A stretch of 64,000 nucleotides of DNA from Candidatus Gastranaerophilales bacterium. Its GTDB lineage: Bacteria; Cyanobacteriota; Vampirovibrionia; Gastranaerophilales; Gastranaerophilaceae. The translations under genes and the position numbers were made by a program. The stretch covers positions 1 through 64,000 of the forward strand of contig CALUWF010000001.1 in NCBI GenBank assembly GCA_944324405.1, given 5' to 3'. Shown here in pieces: positions 1-9,371 of the stretch; position 1 is the stretch's first letter; each line of letters opens with the position of its first letter. The notes beneath the pieces were generated by a model, which did not search any database, was not told the origin of the DNA, and was given only the letters and a program-made list of their open reading frames with translations.

Positions 1-896
1 ATTACATAATGATTTGTCAAAATAAAAAATATGATCCTATTTGAATCGTATTTTTTAAGCAAATCATCAATCGTTAAAAAGTTATTCAAAGACTTCGACA
101 TTTTTTCTTTGTTAATTGTTACAAAGCCGTTATGAAGCCAATAGTTTACAAACTTGCAGCCGTTTGCGCATTCGCTCTGGGCAAGCTCATTTTCATGGTG
201 AGGAAATTTTAAATCCGCCCCGCCCGCGTGAATATCAATACTTTCGCCCAAAAATTTTCTGCTCATTGCCGAGCACTCTATGTGCCAGCCCGGACGACCA
301 AGCCCCCATGGGCTTTTATAGCCGTGCTTTTCATCTTTTTTCCAAAGGGCAAAGTCAAGCGGAGATTTTTTCTTATCATCGGTATCAACTCTTGCTCCCG
401 CCATTAAATCATCAAGAGGCTGTTTGGACAGCTGTCCGTATTTTTTGTATTTATCAACTTCAAAATAAACATCACCGTCTGCGACATAGGCAAAACCCTT
501 GTCAATAAGCCCTTTAACCATTGCTATCATCTCGCCTATTGTTTTTGTGGCACGCGGCTCAATATCAGGCTTTAAGCAATTTAAACCCTTCATGGAATTT
601 TCAAAAGACTCATAGTATTCTTTTGTTATAACCTCGGGCAAAACCCCTTGCGTGTCTGCTTTTTTCAGTATTTTATCGTCAACATCGGTTATATTTCTGC
701 AATATGTGGTATTATAACCTAAGAACCTTAAATACCTGTAAAGAACATCCCAAGTTATATAACACCTTGCATGCCCTAAGTGCGCCTTATCATAAACAGT
801 AGGCCCGCAAACGTACATTTTAACCTTATTTTGTTCTAAGGGCACAAACTCTTCCAATTTATTTGATAATGAATTATAAAATTTAAGCATAGACAT
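1..896 (-). CDS. cysS: Cysteinyl-tRNA synthetase, 3' end outside window
   Basis: Charges tRNA-Cys with cysteine in the cytoplasm. The reverse strand reads MSMLKFYNS, then the class I signature CGPTVYDKAHLGHAR (HIGH-type, here HLGH), zinc-site segments including GWHIECSAM and HHENELAQSE, and KMSKSLNNF, the KMSKS loop. The order and spacing match CysRS. The gene runs off the left edge, so only about 298 N-terminal residues are present. ATG at 896 or 890 are both possible; neither has a clear Shine-Dalgarno, and an AT-rich -10-like TATATT lies directly upstream. It diverges from purA. Confidence 0.95.
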   Translation of the reverse strand, partial: MSMLKFYNSLSNKLEEFVPLEQNKVKMYVCGPTVYDKAHLGHARCYITWDVLYRYLRFLGYNTTYCRNITDVDDKILKKADTQGVLPEVITKEYYESFENSMKGLNCLKPDIEPRATKTIGEMIAMVKGLIDKGFAYVADGDVYFEVDKYKKYGQLSKQPLDDLMAGARVDTDDKKKSPLDFALWKKDEKHGYKSPWGLGRPGWHIECSAMSRKFLGESIDIHAGGADLKFPHHENELAQSECANGCKFVNYWLHNGFVTINKEKMSKSLNNFLTIDDLLKKYDSNRIIFFILTNHYV

Positions 897-957
897 ATTC
901 TAATATAAACAATTTTATATTAAAATAGCAAGTGAGATTATAGTTTTTGGAGTAAGT

Positions 958-2247
958 ATGAAAAACACCGTTATTGTTGGAGCACAATTCGGCGATGAAG
1001 GAAAGGCAAAAATTACCGACCTTCTTGCGCACGAAGCTGATTTTATCATCCGATATCAGGGTGGTTCAAATGCCGGACACACAGTTGTCGTAAATGACAA
1101 AAAATACAAATTTCATTTAATTCCATCAGGCATTTTATACCCCGGCAAAATATGTTTTATGGGTGCAGGAGTAGTTATTTGCCCTGAGGACTTTAAAAAA
1201 GAAGTGGATGAGATTATATCCCAGGGTGTAAGCTTTGATCAAATAAGAAAAAGCTTAAGAATAAGCCCGCTGGCGCACATTACTATGCCTTACCACCGAG
1301 CAATTGACGGCTGGAGTGAAAATGATTTAGGCGAAAAGAAAATCGGAACTACAAAAAAAGGTATAGGCCCGACATATACAGATAAATATGCGCGCTGCGG
1401 GATAAGAGTGGAAGATTTATTCGACGAAAATCTTCTCTCGGATAAGCTTGATATAATTCTTCCCAAGAAAAACCGCGAATTACAGTATGTGTACGGATTA
1501 AGAACGTATAGCAAAGAGGAAATTCTAAAAATTTGCAAAGAGTATAAAGAAATTTTCACCCCTTATGTTTGTTTTAACTGGCAAGAAGTCATAGCCGATG
1601 CCAAAAAAAATAAAACAGTGCTTTTTGAAGGGGCGCAAGGCGTTATGCTTGATATAGATTACGGTACCTATCCTTTTGTTACAAGTTCAAATCCTGTTGC
1701 AGGCGGCGCTGCAATCGGCGGCTCAATGGGGCCTTTGGCAATTGAAGAGGTAATAGGGGTATTTAAAGCCTATACGACACGTGTGGGCGAAGGGCCCTTT
1801 GTTACGGAATTAACCGATGAAATCGGAAAACTAATCCAGGAAGTGGGCGTTGAATACGGTACAACAACAGGCAGAGCAAGACGCTGCGGCTGGTTTGACG
1901 CCGTATTTGCAAAATACAGCGTGCTTGTCGGCGGTATAAGTGCTGCGGCGATTACAAAGCTTGATGTCTTTGATAAATTTGATGAAATTAAAATCTGCAC
2001 GGGTTACAAAAACAAAAAAACCTGCGAAATTGTAAAACAGTATCCTACAAAAGTAGCCGCACATTACAATTACGAGCCTGTTTATGAAAGATTCAGAGGC
2101 TGGAAATGCGATATTTCAAACATCAGAAAGTTTGAAGATCTTCCGGAAGCAGCTCGGGTCTACATTAACAAAATAGAATCACTGCTTGATGTGCCCGTAA
2201 AAATAATAAGCGTCGGGCCCAGAAGAGAACAGACGATTTTTAAATAA
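958..2247 (+). CDS. purA: Adenylosuccinate synthetase
   Basis: Catalyses the GTP-dependent joining of IMP and aspartate, the first committed step to AMP. The 429-aa product has family length. The N-terminal nucleotide loop is GDEGKAK (residues 12-18), where the usual motif is GDEGKGK, so one glycine is replaced by alanine. The catalytic Asp13 and His41 (NAGHTVV) are present, as are the central IGTTKKGIGPTYTDK segment and the C-terminal GTTTGRARRCGW loop. The start ATG follows GGAG at a good distance. It diverges from cysS and its last 8 bases overlap the convergent TPR gene. Confidence 0.96.
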   Translation: MKNTVIVGAQFGDEGKAKITDLLAHEADFIIRYQGGSNAGHTVVVNDKKYKFHLIPSGILYPGKICFMGAGVVICPEDFKKEVDEIISQGVSFDQIRKSLRISPLAHITMPYHRAIDGWSENDLGEKKIGTTKKGIGPTYTDKYARCGIRVEDLFDENLLSDKLDIILPKKNRELQYVYGLRTYSKEEILKICKEYKEIFTPYVCFNWQEVIADAKKNKTVLFEGAQGVMLDIDYGTYPFVTSSNPVAGGAAIGGSMGPLAIEEVIGVFKAYTTRVGEGPFVTELTDEIGKLIQEVGVEYGTTTGRARRCGWFDAVFAKYSVLVGGISAAAITKLDVFDKFDEIKICTGYKNKKTCEIVKQYPTKVAAHYNYEPVYERFRGWKCDISNIRKFEDLPEAARVYINKIESLLDVPVKIISVGPRREQTIFK

Positions 2248-2833
2248 ATTCATAATCCGCCATAAGGCGCTTTATATCTGATGTAATAACCAAATCGGGG
2301 TTCTGTGCACAAAAATTATCAAGTATGGTAATTGCAGCCCCGATTTTATTTTGCTTTAAATAAATCAGTCCGACAACAATAGCACTGTAGGGGTTTTTAT
2401 CTTTTTGCGCAAGGTGATAAGAAACTTTTGAATTCATATTTCCCCGCGCCTCGTACGCCGCCACAAGATTTTTATAATAAACAAGATTCATGCAATCACC
2501 TATAAGCGCCTGTTCAAAACAACTTTGCGCCCAAACCGGCAAAAGGCGGTTTTTATTAAATGCATATATTTTCATATATGCCTGGCCGAGATTGTTGTAA
2601 TAAACACTCGTAGACTGTGTATTCGGATTAATGCCTATTGCAATTTTAAACTCTTTAATTGCCGCAAGGTAATCCCCCTCGCGCATAAAAATTACACCCT
2701 GATTGTTATGTTCTTTTGCGTTTCTTGCCGCATCAACAGGAGTAAGCTCACATTTTGCACAGTTAACACCCAGCAAAAGAACAAAAAAGAAAATGAATAT
2801 TTTAGAGTATAATTTCCATGCCTTCTTTAGCAA
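2240..2833 (-). CDS. TPR-repeat exported protein or lipoprotein
   Basis: A 197-aa protein of unknown specific role. The N-terminus has a basic stretch and a hydrophobic helix ending in LLGVNC, which could be a lipobox or a normal signal peptide. Two to three tetratricopeptide repeats follow, with GDYLAAIKEFKIAIGINPN as a typical unit. TPRs mediate protein-protein contacts. The only start that keeps the signal helix is TTG at 2833, which lies 32 bases inside the upstream MBL gene, so translation may be coupled. It is the last gene of a leftward cluster and overlaps purA tail to tail. Confidence 0.75.
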   Translation of the reverse strand: MLKKAWKLYSKIFIFFFVLLLGVNCAKCELTPVDAARNAKEHNNQGVIFMREGDYLAAIKEFKIAIGINPNTQSTSVYYNNLGQAYMKIYAFNKNRLLPVWAQSCFEQALIGDCMNLVYYKNLVAAYEARGNMNSKVSYHLAQKDKNPYSAIVVGLIYLKQNKIGAAITILDNFCAQNPDLVITSDIKRLMADYEFI

Positions 2834-3734
2834 AATCTATACCATCCGCAGGGTTTGAAAATTCTTTTTCAAGCATTTCCAGTGTTCTATCGTCGTAATT
2901 AGGGTCATAGTGGAAAAACAGCACCCTTTTTGCTTTTGCAAGTTTAGCACTCTCAAGAGCCATTTGGTAGGTAGAGTGCCCGTACCCTTGTTTTGGTGCA
3001 ACCGGCGAAACGTAGTCCTGATGGGTATATTGAGCGTCATGGATTAATATATCGCACCCGTGGGCAAACTCTATAAATCGCTTGTCGGAGCCTACATAAC
3101 TTTCCTTATCAGTAGCATACACCAACACTTTATTATTATAAGAAATTTTTATACAAAGGCAACCGTTTTTTGGATGTGCCTGGGTTTTGTGAAAAGTAAT
3201 TACAACATCCCCGCTTGTATAATCGCCCGGCACAAAGTCTACCGCATCAAGAATTCTTGCCTTGTCACCTTGTTTTATTACAACAACTTTTGAATCATTT
3301 AAATTTTCTATGTTAAAAGTGCACTTAACATCGTCTATGCCAAGGGGGAAAACCCTGTCAAACAAGACATCCTGCAAAGTATCTTTTAAATCTTCATTGC
3401 TGATATTTAACCCAAAGACATTAATTTTTGACCCCCTGATAAAAACGGGTTTAAAAAATTGCAATCCTTGAATATGATCCTGATGTACATGGCTTAAGAG
3501 AATTGTTGCCTCGATTGTTTTTCTCTCCGGCGGATTTGGGGAGCTTAAAATATGCTCCCTTACAAGCTCGTTACCTAAATCAACAATCCCTGTGCCGGCA
3601 TCAAGCACCACAAGATTTCCGCCCAAATTTACTTCAACACAGGAAGTATTGCCGCCAAATTTTAAAAAATTTGCCTTCGGGGTAGGGTAAGAGCCGCGCA
3701 CACCTCTGAATTTAATTTTAAATTTGTTGTCCAT
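2802..3734 (-). CDS. MBL-fold metallo-hydrolase
   Basis: A 310-aa metallo-beta-lactamase-fold hydrolase. It has the metal motif SHVHQDH (residues 81-87, HxHxDH), the early VRGSYPTP and FGGNTSC segments typical of the RNase Z/PhnP-like group, a metal-bridging Asp region at YATDKE, and a late histidine in FFHYDP. The substrate cannot be told; relatives act on phosphodiesters, including cyclic nucleotides. The start overlaps the upstream metallophosphoesterase by 17 bases and the end overlaps the TPR gene by 32, so the three genes are probably translated together. Confidence 0.85.
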   Translation of the reverse strand: MDNKFKIKFRGVRGSYPTPKANFLKFGGNTSCVEVNLGGNLVVLDAGTGIVDLGNELVREHILSSPNPPERKTIEATILLSHVHQDHIQGLQFFKPVFIRGSKINVFGLNISNEDLKDTLQDVLFDRVFPLGIDDVKCTFNIENLNDSKVVVIKQGDKARILDAVDFVPGDYTSGDVVITFHKTQAHPKNGCLCIKISYNNKVLVYATDKESYVGSDKRFIEFAHGCDILIHDAQYTHQDYVSPVAPKQGYGHSTYQMALESAKLAKAKRVLFFHYDPNYDDRTLEMLEKEFSNPADGIDFAKEGMEIIL

Positions 3735-5001
3735 TTTGAATCATATCCCCTTGAAAATCCTGCGCATTTTCCTGCAAAATTTCATTTGTTATATCATCGG
3801 CACTGCTTGGGTCAAAGTCCTCTTGTATTTGAGGATTATCTTGAATGCTCTCGATTTGTTCTTGACTGTAATCATCCGGCATGTAGTTATTATCCTGATA
3901 ATTTTGTTCTTGAGAGGTTTCTTCTTTTTTATTTCTTCGCCACCAGCTTTTTTTCTTTGCCTTTTTAACTTTCTCTTCTTTTACCTTTTCTTTTTTCACC
4001 TTTTCCTGCTTAAGGGGTTTAACATATGGTTTTCTAAGAGTAAAAGTTAAATCTCTGTCTTTATGTGTGCCGTAAAATGTTGTTGCCGCAATGGTACTTG
4101 CCTTTGCCCTGTCTATGACATCAGTCAAATTAGACTGATAAAAAGTAAATTTAAAATCCGTCCTGTCTCTGTAATTTGTAATTTTAATTAAACGAAAAGC
4201 GTCCGGATAGCTCACAAGGGAAGGGGTGTTTACAAATATAAGATTTTTCTCTCTTATTATTTTTGTTGCATGGTAGTGCCCCGAGAGAACAATTATCGGA
4301 TTTTTGTATTTTTTTAAGATGTCAAGGTACGCCTGCGCATTTATAATGCTGTGATCATCACTCTTAAAAGGTTCAAGCGGCGGATGGTGTTGAAAAATAA
4401 CAACAACTTTGTCCTGGTTTTGATTAAGCTCATTATCCAAAAATTGAAGCTGTTCATCACTCATATAGCCGTTTGCCGTCACTTCATCCCTTACAACGGC
4501 GTCCAATACCACAATTCTGTAATCCGTTTTTGGGGTAAAAGCGTAATATGTCGTATCAAATACGTAATTGCGGTTACACTTTTTAACAAACTCCAAAACT
4601 TCATATATTCTCATGCCCTGCGAACATTCATCGCTTCCCGCAAGACACACCGCGCTGTCATGGTTTCCGAAAGTAACAAGCGACGGGTAATTAAGCTCGG
4701 ATAAAATCGTAAAAAAGCTTTTGTAATTATCCAAAGTCGGCGTATCAACCATATCACCGGTAAACATAACAAAATCAACACCCGGAATTTGATTAACCGT
4801 AGCAATTGCATCTTCTAAAAGCTCTTTTGAAGAAGACAACATTTTATAAGATGTGTCTTCCCTGTCCGTAATATGCGTATCGCTTATTTGAACAACATTA
4901 AGCGTCATATTTCTGAACGAAAATGCGCTTGAGGGCATAACGTTCAGAAATATTAAAAATACGGTTGTTAAAAAAATCCTGACAGTTAATTTTGAATTCA
5001 T
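3718..5001 (-). CDS. Exported calcineurin-like metallophosphoesterase
   Basis: A 427-aa phosphoesterase with a signal peptide (about residues 1-26). The dinuclear metal motifs appear in order: DTH (41-43), GD (82-83), GNHD (112-115), a later HH pair and GHYH. This resembles the CpdA/Icc phosphodiesterase family, but a signal peptide implies action outside the cytoplasm. After about residue 320 the sequence becomes low-complexity and strongly basic (repeated KEKVK), followed by an acidic Gln/Asn-rich tail, which is unusual for the family and may bind a polyanion. It starts 1 base after malQ. Confidence 0.85.
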   Translation of the reverse strand: MNSKLTVRIFLTTVFLIFLNVMPSSAFSFRNMTLNVVQISDTHITDREDTSYKMLSSSKELLEDAIATVNQIPGVDFVMFTGDMVDTPTLDNYKSFFTILSELNYPSLVTFGNHDSAVCLAGSDECSQGMRIYEVLEFVKKCNRNYVFDTTYYAFTPKTDYRIVVLDAVVRDEVTANGYMSDEQLQFLDNELNQNQDKVVVIFQHHPPLEPFKSDDHSIINAQAYLDILKKYKNPIIVLSGHYHATKIIREKNLIFVNTPSLVSYPDAFRLIKITNYRDRTDFKFTFYQSNLTDVIDRAKASTIAATTFYGTHKDRDLTFTLRKPYVKPLKQEKVKKEKVKEEKVKKAKKKSWWRRNKKEETSQEQNYQDNNYMPDDYSQEQIESIQDNPQIQEDFDPSSADDITNEILQENAQDFQGDMIQNGQQI

Positions 5002-5002
5002 T

Positions 5003-6889
5003 TTAAATTAATTTTTCAAGCCTTTCGATTAAATCTGCATTTTTCGCTGCAAATTCCCTGCCGCGTGCTTTTATCGCATACACAAGCGCAAGCGGCAGAT
5101 TTAGCGCATCGCCCGATTTTACTTTTTCAAGATAAAATTCTTCAAAATTATCAGGCAGCCTCAGCGTCCAATTTGGATCTCCGGAGGTACCCGGCACATT
5201 GTACACTTCATTTATTCCAAAGAAATCCGTAAAGAATATTTGAAGATTTTGCGCTTTTGAAGCAAAAATTTCAACAAGCTTTGAAAAAGCGAGAAATTTT
5301 TCATCAGTATAGAGCTTATGCCTTATCATATCCTGTCCGTCAAATTCGCTGTATAAATCTTCCATTAAATTGCGCACATGCGGGTGCATTTTATCGGTGT
5401 TAACCATTTTTGAAGCCCACATTCTGATAGGTTCATTATCATGCGTTCCCACCATAGCCCAGGAGTTTGGAACAATATTTTTACAGCGGTAAGGATGGTC
5501 TTCTTCCTCTGCAACCACAAACTGCACAAGCTTCATACCCTGCAAGCCGTATTTTTCCATAACCTTTTCAACAGGATAGGTAAGCGTACCCAAATCCTCA
5601 GCCACGATTGCATCTTTATCAAGACCGCACTCGCGGGCTGCCGCTATTACGATTTTTTCAATCATTGCGCCGTAGCGTTTAATTTGCTCTTCGCTTAACT
5701 GCTTAATCCATTTTTCTTCATCAGGCTCAAACTCTTCATCAATATCATCAAGTGTCGCAATAGAATACTTTTTCAGCTCCTCATGCTGCGGAGAAGAATA
5801 AAGCCTTCCCGCCCCTTCTTCAATTTTTGGCAGAGCGCCTTTTTTATACACCCAGGGGTCAATAAGACCGACCGTGTGGTCAATCCTTACCCCGCCGGGG
5901 TTTTCTTTAAACATTTTTAAGTACAATTTGTACAAAAGCTGACCCGCAGGGCCGAGAGAACCGTTGGCGTTAAAAAGTTTTTCGGGATCCACAACGCTAA
6001 AGCCCCATGCCTGTCCGTCTTTTGAGAAGTAATCGGGAGGACAGCCAAGCGACCAGCCTTCTTTAAATAAAGCCTGATATGCCCAGTTATCCCTGTCTGA
6101 AAAGGCAACCTGCCTGTCGGCAATCAGTTTTATTCCCTTGCTTTTTGCGTATTCAAGAGTCTGCTCGCCTTGAAGCGCAACTATAAACTGCTCAAGTTTA
6201 TATTTTTCGATTACATCTTTATATTTTTTTGAAATTTCTTCAATTCTTTTTTTGGCATCTTTAGAATTTGCGGCAAGAGCAACTCTGTCAAGTTCATTTT
6301 GCCATTGAGGCCAATAGTCCGAATTATTTTCTATTGAAAAAGCTTCATAAAGCGCGTCATTGTCAAGCCAAAAAGCATTTTCTTTTTTGAATTTATCAAA
6401 TTTTTTCTTTAAATTCCAAGACGCTTTTTTTGTGAAATTTTTATAAACTTCATCCATGGCAGCATCATTTCGCTCGATTGCATAAGCGTATGAAGCTCTG
6501 TTTGTGCCTTTTGAAGGGTTATTTTCAACAATATTATTGAGTGTTTGTTTGCTTAAAAGCCCCTCCCATTCATCCGTTGTAAGTGCTTCAAGGTTTATAA
6601 ACAAAGGATTTTTTGAAAATACCGTGCCGCAGTATGGGGAAGGATCCGACATTTTTGTTTTACCGGCAGGGCCTAATTGCAGTGCGTTAAATACTCCGCT
6701 CATAAAATCAAACACACGCCTTGCGCCTTTTGAATTATATGTGCCAAAGCCCGTATTTTCGCCTTGCGAAGAAGGAAAACTTACACCATGCAAAATAAGG
6801 GCGAGATTTTTCTTATCAAGTACCTTTAGCGCTTCGCTGATTGTTTCTTTATATTCCTTTGGCAGTACGGGATTTTCTTTACACAACAT
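5003..6889 (-). CDS. malQ: 4-alpha-glucanotransferase (GH77)
   Basis: Transfers maltodextrin segments between alpha-1,4-glucans. It fits with glgA elsewhere in the window as part of glycogen metabolism. The protein is 628 aa, longer than the common 500-aa form. The GH77 catalytic motifs are visible: RIDH (335-338, nucleophile Asp337), AEDLG (Glu431, acid/base) and GTHDNEP (481-487, transition-state Asp484). The N-terminal HGVSFPSSQGENTGFG segment matches the usual start of the barrel. The ATG follows AAAGG. It lies 29 bases after the sigma-factor gene and 1 base before the phosphoesterase gene. Confidence 0.92.
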   Translation of the reverse strand: MLCKENPVLPKEYKETISEALKVLDKKNLALILHGVSFPSSQGENTGFGTYNSKGARRVFDFMSGVFNALQLGPAGKTKMSDPSPYCGTVFSKNPLFINLEALTTDEWEGLLSKQTLNNIVENNPSKGTNRASYAYAIERNDAAMDEVYKNFTKKASWNLKKKFDKFKKENAFWLDNDALYEAFSIENNSDYWPQWQNELDRVALAANSKDAKKRIEEISKKYKDVIEKYKLEQFIVALQGEQTLEYAKSKGIKLIADRQVAFSDRDNWAYQALFKEGWSLGCPPDYFSKDGQAWGFSVVDPEKLFNANGSLGPAGQLLYKLYLKMFKENPGGVRIDHTVGLIDPWVYKKGALPKIEEGAGRLYSSPQHEELKKYSIATLDDIDEEFEPDEEKWIKQLSEEQIKRYGAMIEKIVIAAARECGLDKDAIVAEDLGTLTYPVEKVMEKYGLQGMKLVQFVVAEEEDHPYRCKNIVPNSWAMVGTHDNEPIRMWASKMVNTDKMHPHVRNLMEDLYSEFDGQDMIRHKLYTDEKFLAFSKLVEIFASKAQNLQIFFTDFFGINEVYNVPGTSGDPNWTLRLPDNFEEFYLEKVKSGDALNLPLALVYAIKARGREFAAKNADLIERLEKLI

Positions 6890-6918
6890 TCTTTAACCTT
6901 TCATCTGATAATTTACTT

Positions 6919-7593
6919 TTAATAACTCGTTAAGCCTCGTTTTTGCAAATATTCCCTTACCGTATTTAGGGAATTTTGCACAATGCGGGTAATCCTTGAA
7001 CTTGATAAACCAACCTGTGCCGCTATCTGCTTTACCTGCATATTGCGGTAAAATCTGTATTCCACAATCGTTCTGTCTTTTTGCGGAAGGGTTGCAATTG
7101 CCTCTCTTATGATTTTTCCAAGCTCGGAAATTTCCGCTTTCTCGTCAGGCGTCGCGGAATTATCCTTTATGAAATCAAAAGGAGAATCATTATCCGAAGA
7201 TGCCGCAGCGATTGAATCGATTGATAAAATTGTTTCATATATTGCTTCGCGAACTTTTGAAGGGGAGACATCAAGGCTCGAATTATCATTTGTGTAATCT
7301 TCGCCTTCTTCTTCGCCTTCTTCACGCTTGTGTTTTAATGTATACCATTTATAACGGTTTCTGAGTTCATTTCTGATAGCCCAACGCACAGCCGTTGCGA
7401 TATAGGATGTATTATATCTTTGAAGCTGCTCGGGTGTTTTATTTTTAATTAGAGCCTGAATAGCAATAATGCCAATAGATACAAGCTCCTCGCACTCCAC
7501 CATATGCGATGGTATCCGCCTGTATTCTACCCGTGCTACTTTTTGAATAATATCTATATAGTCATTAAGATTTGATTGCAATGTTAAAGCCAT
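6919..7593 (-). CDS. FliA/WhiG-type sigma factor (sigma-70 family)
   Basis: A 224-aa alternative sigma factor. Region 2 is recognisable from RRIPSHMVECEELVSIG, matching the sigma-28 VxxxDLxxxG start, to the TAVRWAIRNELR helix. Region 4 is at the C-terminus, with LPQKDRTIVEYRFY and an HTH around VGLSSSRITRIVQNSL. A low-complexity acidic linker follows region 2. The serine-rich recognition helix resembles FliA. It directly follows flhB, a flagellar/type III export gene, which supports a role in motility or secretion, though no other flagellar gene is in the window. Confidence 0.85.
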   Translation of the reverse strand: MALTLQSNLNDYIDIIQKVARVEYRRIPSHMVECEELVSIGIIAIQALIKNKTPEQLQRYNTSYIATAVRWAIRNELRNRYKWYTLKHKREEGEEEGEDYTNDNSSLDVSPSKVREAIYETILSIDSIAAASSDNDSPFDFIKDNSATPDEKAEISELGKIIREAIATLPQKDRTIVEYRFYRNMQVKQIAAQVGLSSSRITRIVQNSLNTVREYLQKRGLTSY

Positions 7594-7652
7594 TTTCTCT
7601 AATTACAATTTTATAAAAAAATTTTACTATCTTTTGGCTTTAAATGCAAACT

Positions 7653-8756
7653 CTATATGTTATCCTCAGGATTAGTATTTTCAAGCACCGGATTTTGAGA
7701 TTTTTTCTTTTTGAGGTTGTAAACAAAAATGAGAATTTCTGCGACAGCCTTGTATAAATCAGGCGGTATCTCATGGTCTATTTCAACAAAACGAAATATT
7801 GCGCGCGCAACGGGCGGATTTTCAATGACCGGCACACCATGATGCTGCGCGATTTCTTTTATTCTTTTTGCAAAAAGCTCGCTTCCCTTTGCAACAAGTT
7901 TTGGCGAGCGCATGGTTTTTTGGTCATATTTTAAGGCACAGGCAATATGTGTCGGGTTTGTAACAACAAAATCCGAATCAGGTACCGCATCCATCATTTT
8001 CTTTTGTAAAAGCTGCTGACGCCTTTGTCTGAGTGCAGCTTTTACATGCGGGTCGCCTTCAGTATTTTTATACTCGTCTTTGACCTCTTTAAAAGACATT
8101 TTTTGATCTTGCAAAAATTTCCACTTTGTAACCCCGTAATCCGCCGCCGCTATTATCAAAAAGGCGATACTTGCTTTTATGACAAAGTCCACAACCAACT
8201 TACCAAACTCTATAAGCACTGCAAATTGGTTATCAATAGCGGCAAGCATAATAATTGCTTCAAAGTGATCCATATAAACCACATAGCCGACAATGCCAAG
8301 AATTGCAACTTTTACAATATTTTTCACCAGTTCAAATAAAGTCTTCGGGCTGAGGAGATTTTTAAAATATTTCGTCGGATTTAACTTGTCAAATTTAGGC
8401 GAGAGCGGAGTCATGGTAAACAAAGGCCCCACCTGAATTAAATCCCCCATAATCCCGACAAACCATGCAAGAATTAATATCGGCACAATTATCAAAACTG
8501 CCGGCATGGCAGTTATAAAAAACAAATAAGCATAGCCGACTTCTTCAATATGCGCAACCGGAATTTGTTCATATATAAGAGTAAAAAGCCCTGAAATTTG
8601 CGACCAGATAAAAGGTGCCAGAGCGTAAATTCCGCTGAACATCACAATGAGAGAGATGGCAACCGAAAAATCTTTAGACTTTACCACCTGTCCTTCTTTT
8701 CTTGCTTTATTCAGCTTCTGCTGCGAAGCCTCAAACTGCTTATCTTCATCAGCCAT
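7653..8756 (-). CDS. flhB: FlhB/EscU-family type III export switch protein
   Basis: A 367-aa inner-membrane export-gate protein. The N-terminus (FEASQQKLNKARKEGQV) is diagnostic for the FlhB/YscU/HrcU family. Four hydrophobic segments follow (about 30-55, 75-105, 140-165, 185-205). The cytoplasmic domain carries the autocleavage motif NPTH at 267-270, so the switch is predicted to be functional. The family sets substrate specificity of flagellar or virulence type III export. The only companion here is a FliA-like sigma gene 59 bases downstream. A TATAAT sits exactly six bases before the ATG. Confidence 0.93.
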   Translation of the reverse strand: MADEDKQFEASQQKLNKARKEGQVVKSKDFSVAISLIVMFSGIYALAPFIWSQISGLFTLIYEQIPVAHIEEVGYAYLFFITAMPAVLIIVPILILAWFVGIMGDLIQVGPLFTMTPLSPKFDKLNPTKYFKNLLSPKTLFELVKNIVKVAILGIVGYVVYMDHFEAIIMLAAIDNQFAVLIEFGKLVVDFVIKASIAFLIIAAADYGVTKWKFLQDQKMSFKEVKDEYKNTEGDPHVKAALRQRRQQLLQKKMMDAVPDSDFVVTNPTHIACALKYDQKTMRSPKLVAKGSELFAKRIKEIAQHHGVPVIENPPVARAIFRFVEIDHEIPPDLYKAVAEILIFVYNLKKKKSQNPVLENTNPEDNI

Positions 8757-8762
8757 ATTTTA

Positions 8763-8768
8763 ATTATA
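8763..8768 (-). promoter_or_regulatory. -10 box for a leaderless flhB transcript
   Basis: On the minus strand TATAAT is followed by six bases (TAAAAT) and then the flhB ATG. No Shine-Dalgarno is present. With normal spacing, transcription would begin at or next to the start codon. Prediction from sequence only. Confidence 0.55.
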
Positions 8769-8788
8769 CCCTATGATTTTTAAAGGGT

Positions 8789-9304
8789 TTAATATTTTAC
8801 AAGGGATGTAACTTTTACGTCTTTGGGGAGTTTTTCCCTGCCGTTTAAGTCCGTAAGCTCTATTACAAAGGCAATGCCTGCAACGTCAGCCGCACTTTGC
8901 ACGAGTTTAACCGCAGCCGCAGCCGTTCCTCCCGTTGCAAGAAGATCATCCACAATGAGCACTCTGTCGCCTTTTTTAAGGGCATCTTCGTGCATTTCGA
9001 TTTTATCCGTACCGTATTCAAGAGAATACTCCTGAGATATTGTTTTTGCGGGAAGTTTGCCCGGCTTTCTGATGGGTATAAAGCCGCAGTTTAATTTATA
9101 GGCAATCGGCATGCCAAAAATAAAACCTCGCGACTCAATGCCCGCAACATAGTCAATTTTTTCGTTTTCGTATTCTTTTGCCATTAAATCAACAATTTTA
9201 TGCATTGTTTTTGCGTCTTTAACGGCTGTTGTAATGTCCCTGAAAATTATTCCTTTTTTAGGAAAATCGGGAACATCTCTTATCATCTTTTTTATATCGT
9301 CCAT
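8789..9304 (-). CDS. apt: Adenine phosphoribosyltransferase
   Basis: Salvages adenine to AMP using PRPP. The 171-aa length is typical. The PRPP-binding signature [13 protein letters not shown] is intact, the N-terminus [18 protein letters not shown] is diagnostic for Apt, and [10 protein letters not shown] is present. The ATG follows AAGGAG. It is the first gene of the leftward cluster that continues with flhB 32 bases later, and it diverges from prfB. With purA it covers salvage and synthesis of AMP. Confidence 0.96.
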   Translation of the reverse strand: MDDIKKMIRDVPDFPKKGIIFRDITTAVKDAKTMHKIVDLMAKEYENEKIDYVAGIESRGFIFGMPIAYKLNCGFIPIRKPGKLPAKTISQEYSLEYGTDKIEMHEDALKKGDRVLIVDDLLATGGTAAAAVKLVQSAADVAGIAFVIELTDLNGREKLPKDVKVTSLVKY

Positions 9305-9354
9305 TGCGTCTTAACTCCTTTTTGAACCATTTTTTATTTTAACAAAAACATTTT

Positions 9355-9371
9355 TATAGTAAAATAATTTT
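9355..9371 (+). promoter_or_regulatory. -10 region for a leaderless prfB transcript
   Basis: TAAAAT at 9360-9365 is followed by six bases and the prfB ATG at 9372, with no Shine-Dalgarno. The wider string ATAGTAAAATA recurs upstream of hisS (11985-11995), and ATAGTAAAAT occurs upstream of the sigma gene (7621-7630, minus strand). Confidence 0.5.

Noticed and set aside
116-508. Plus-strand reading frame of 130 codons
   Set aside because: It lies opposite cysS, whose conserved motifs are clear on the minus strand, and has no recognisable domain.
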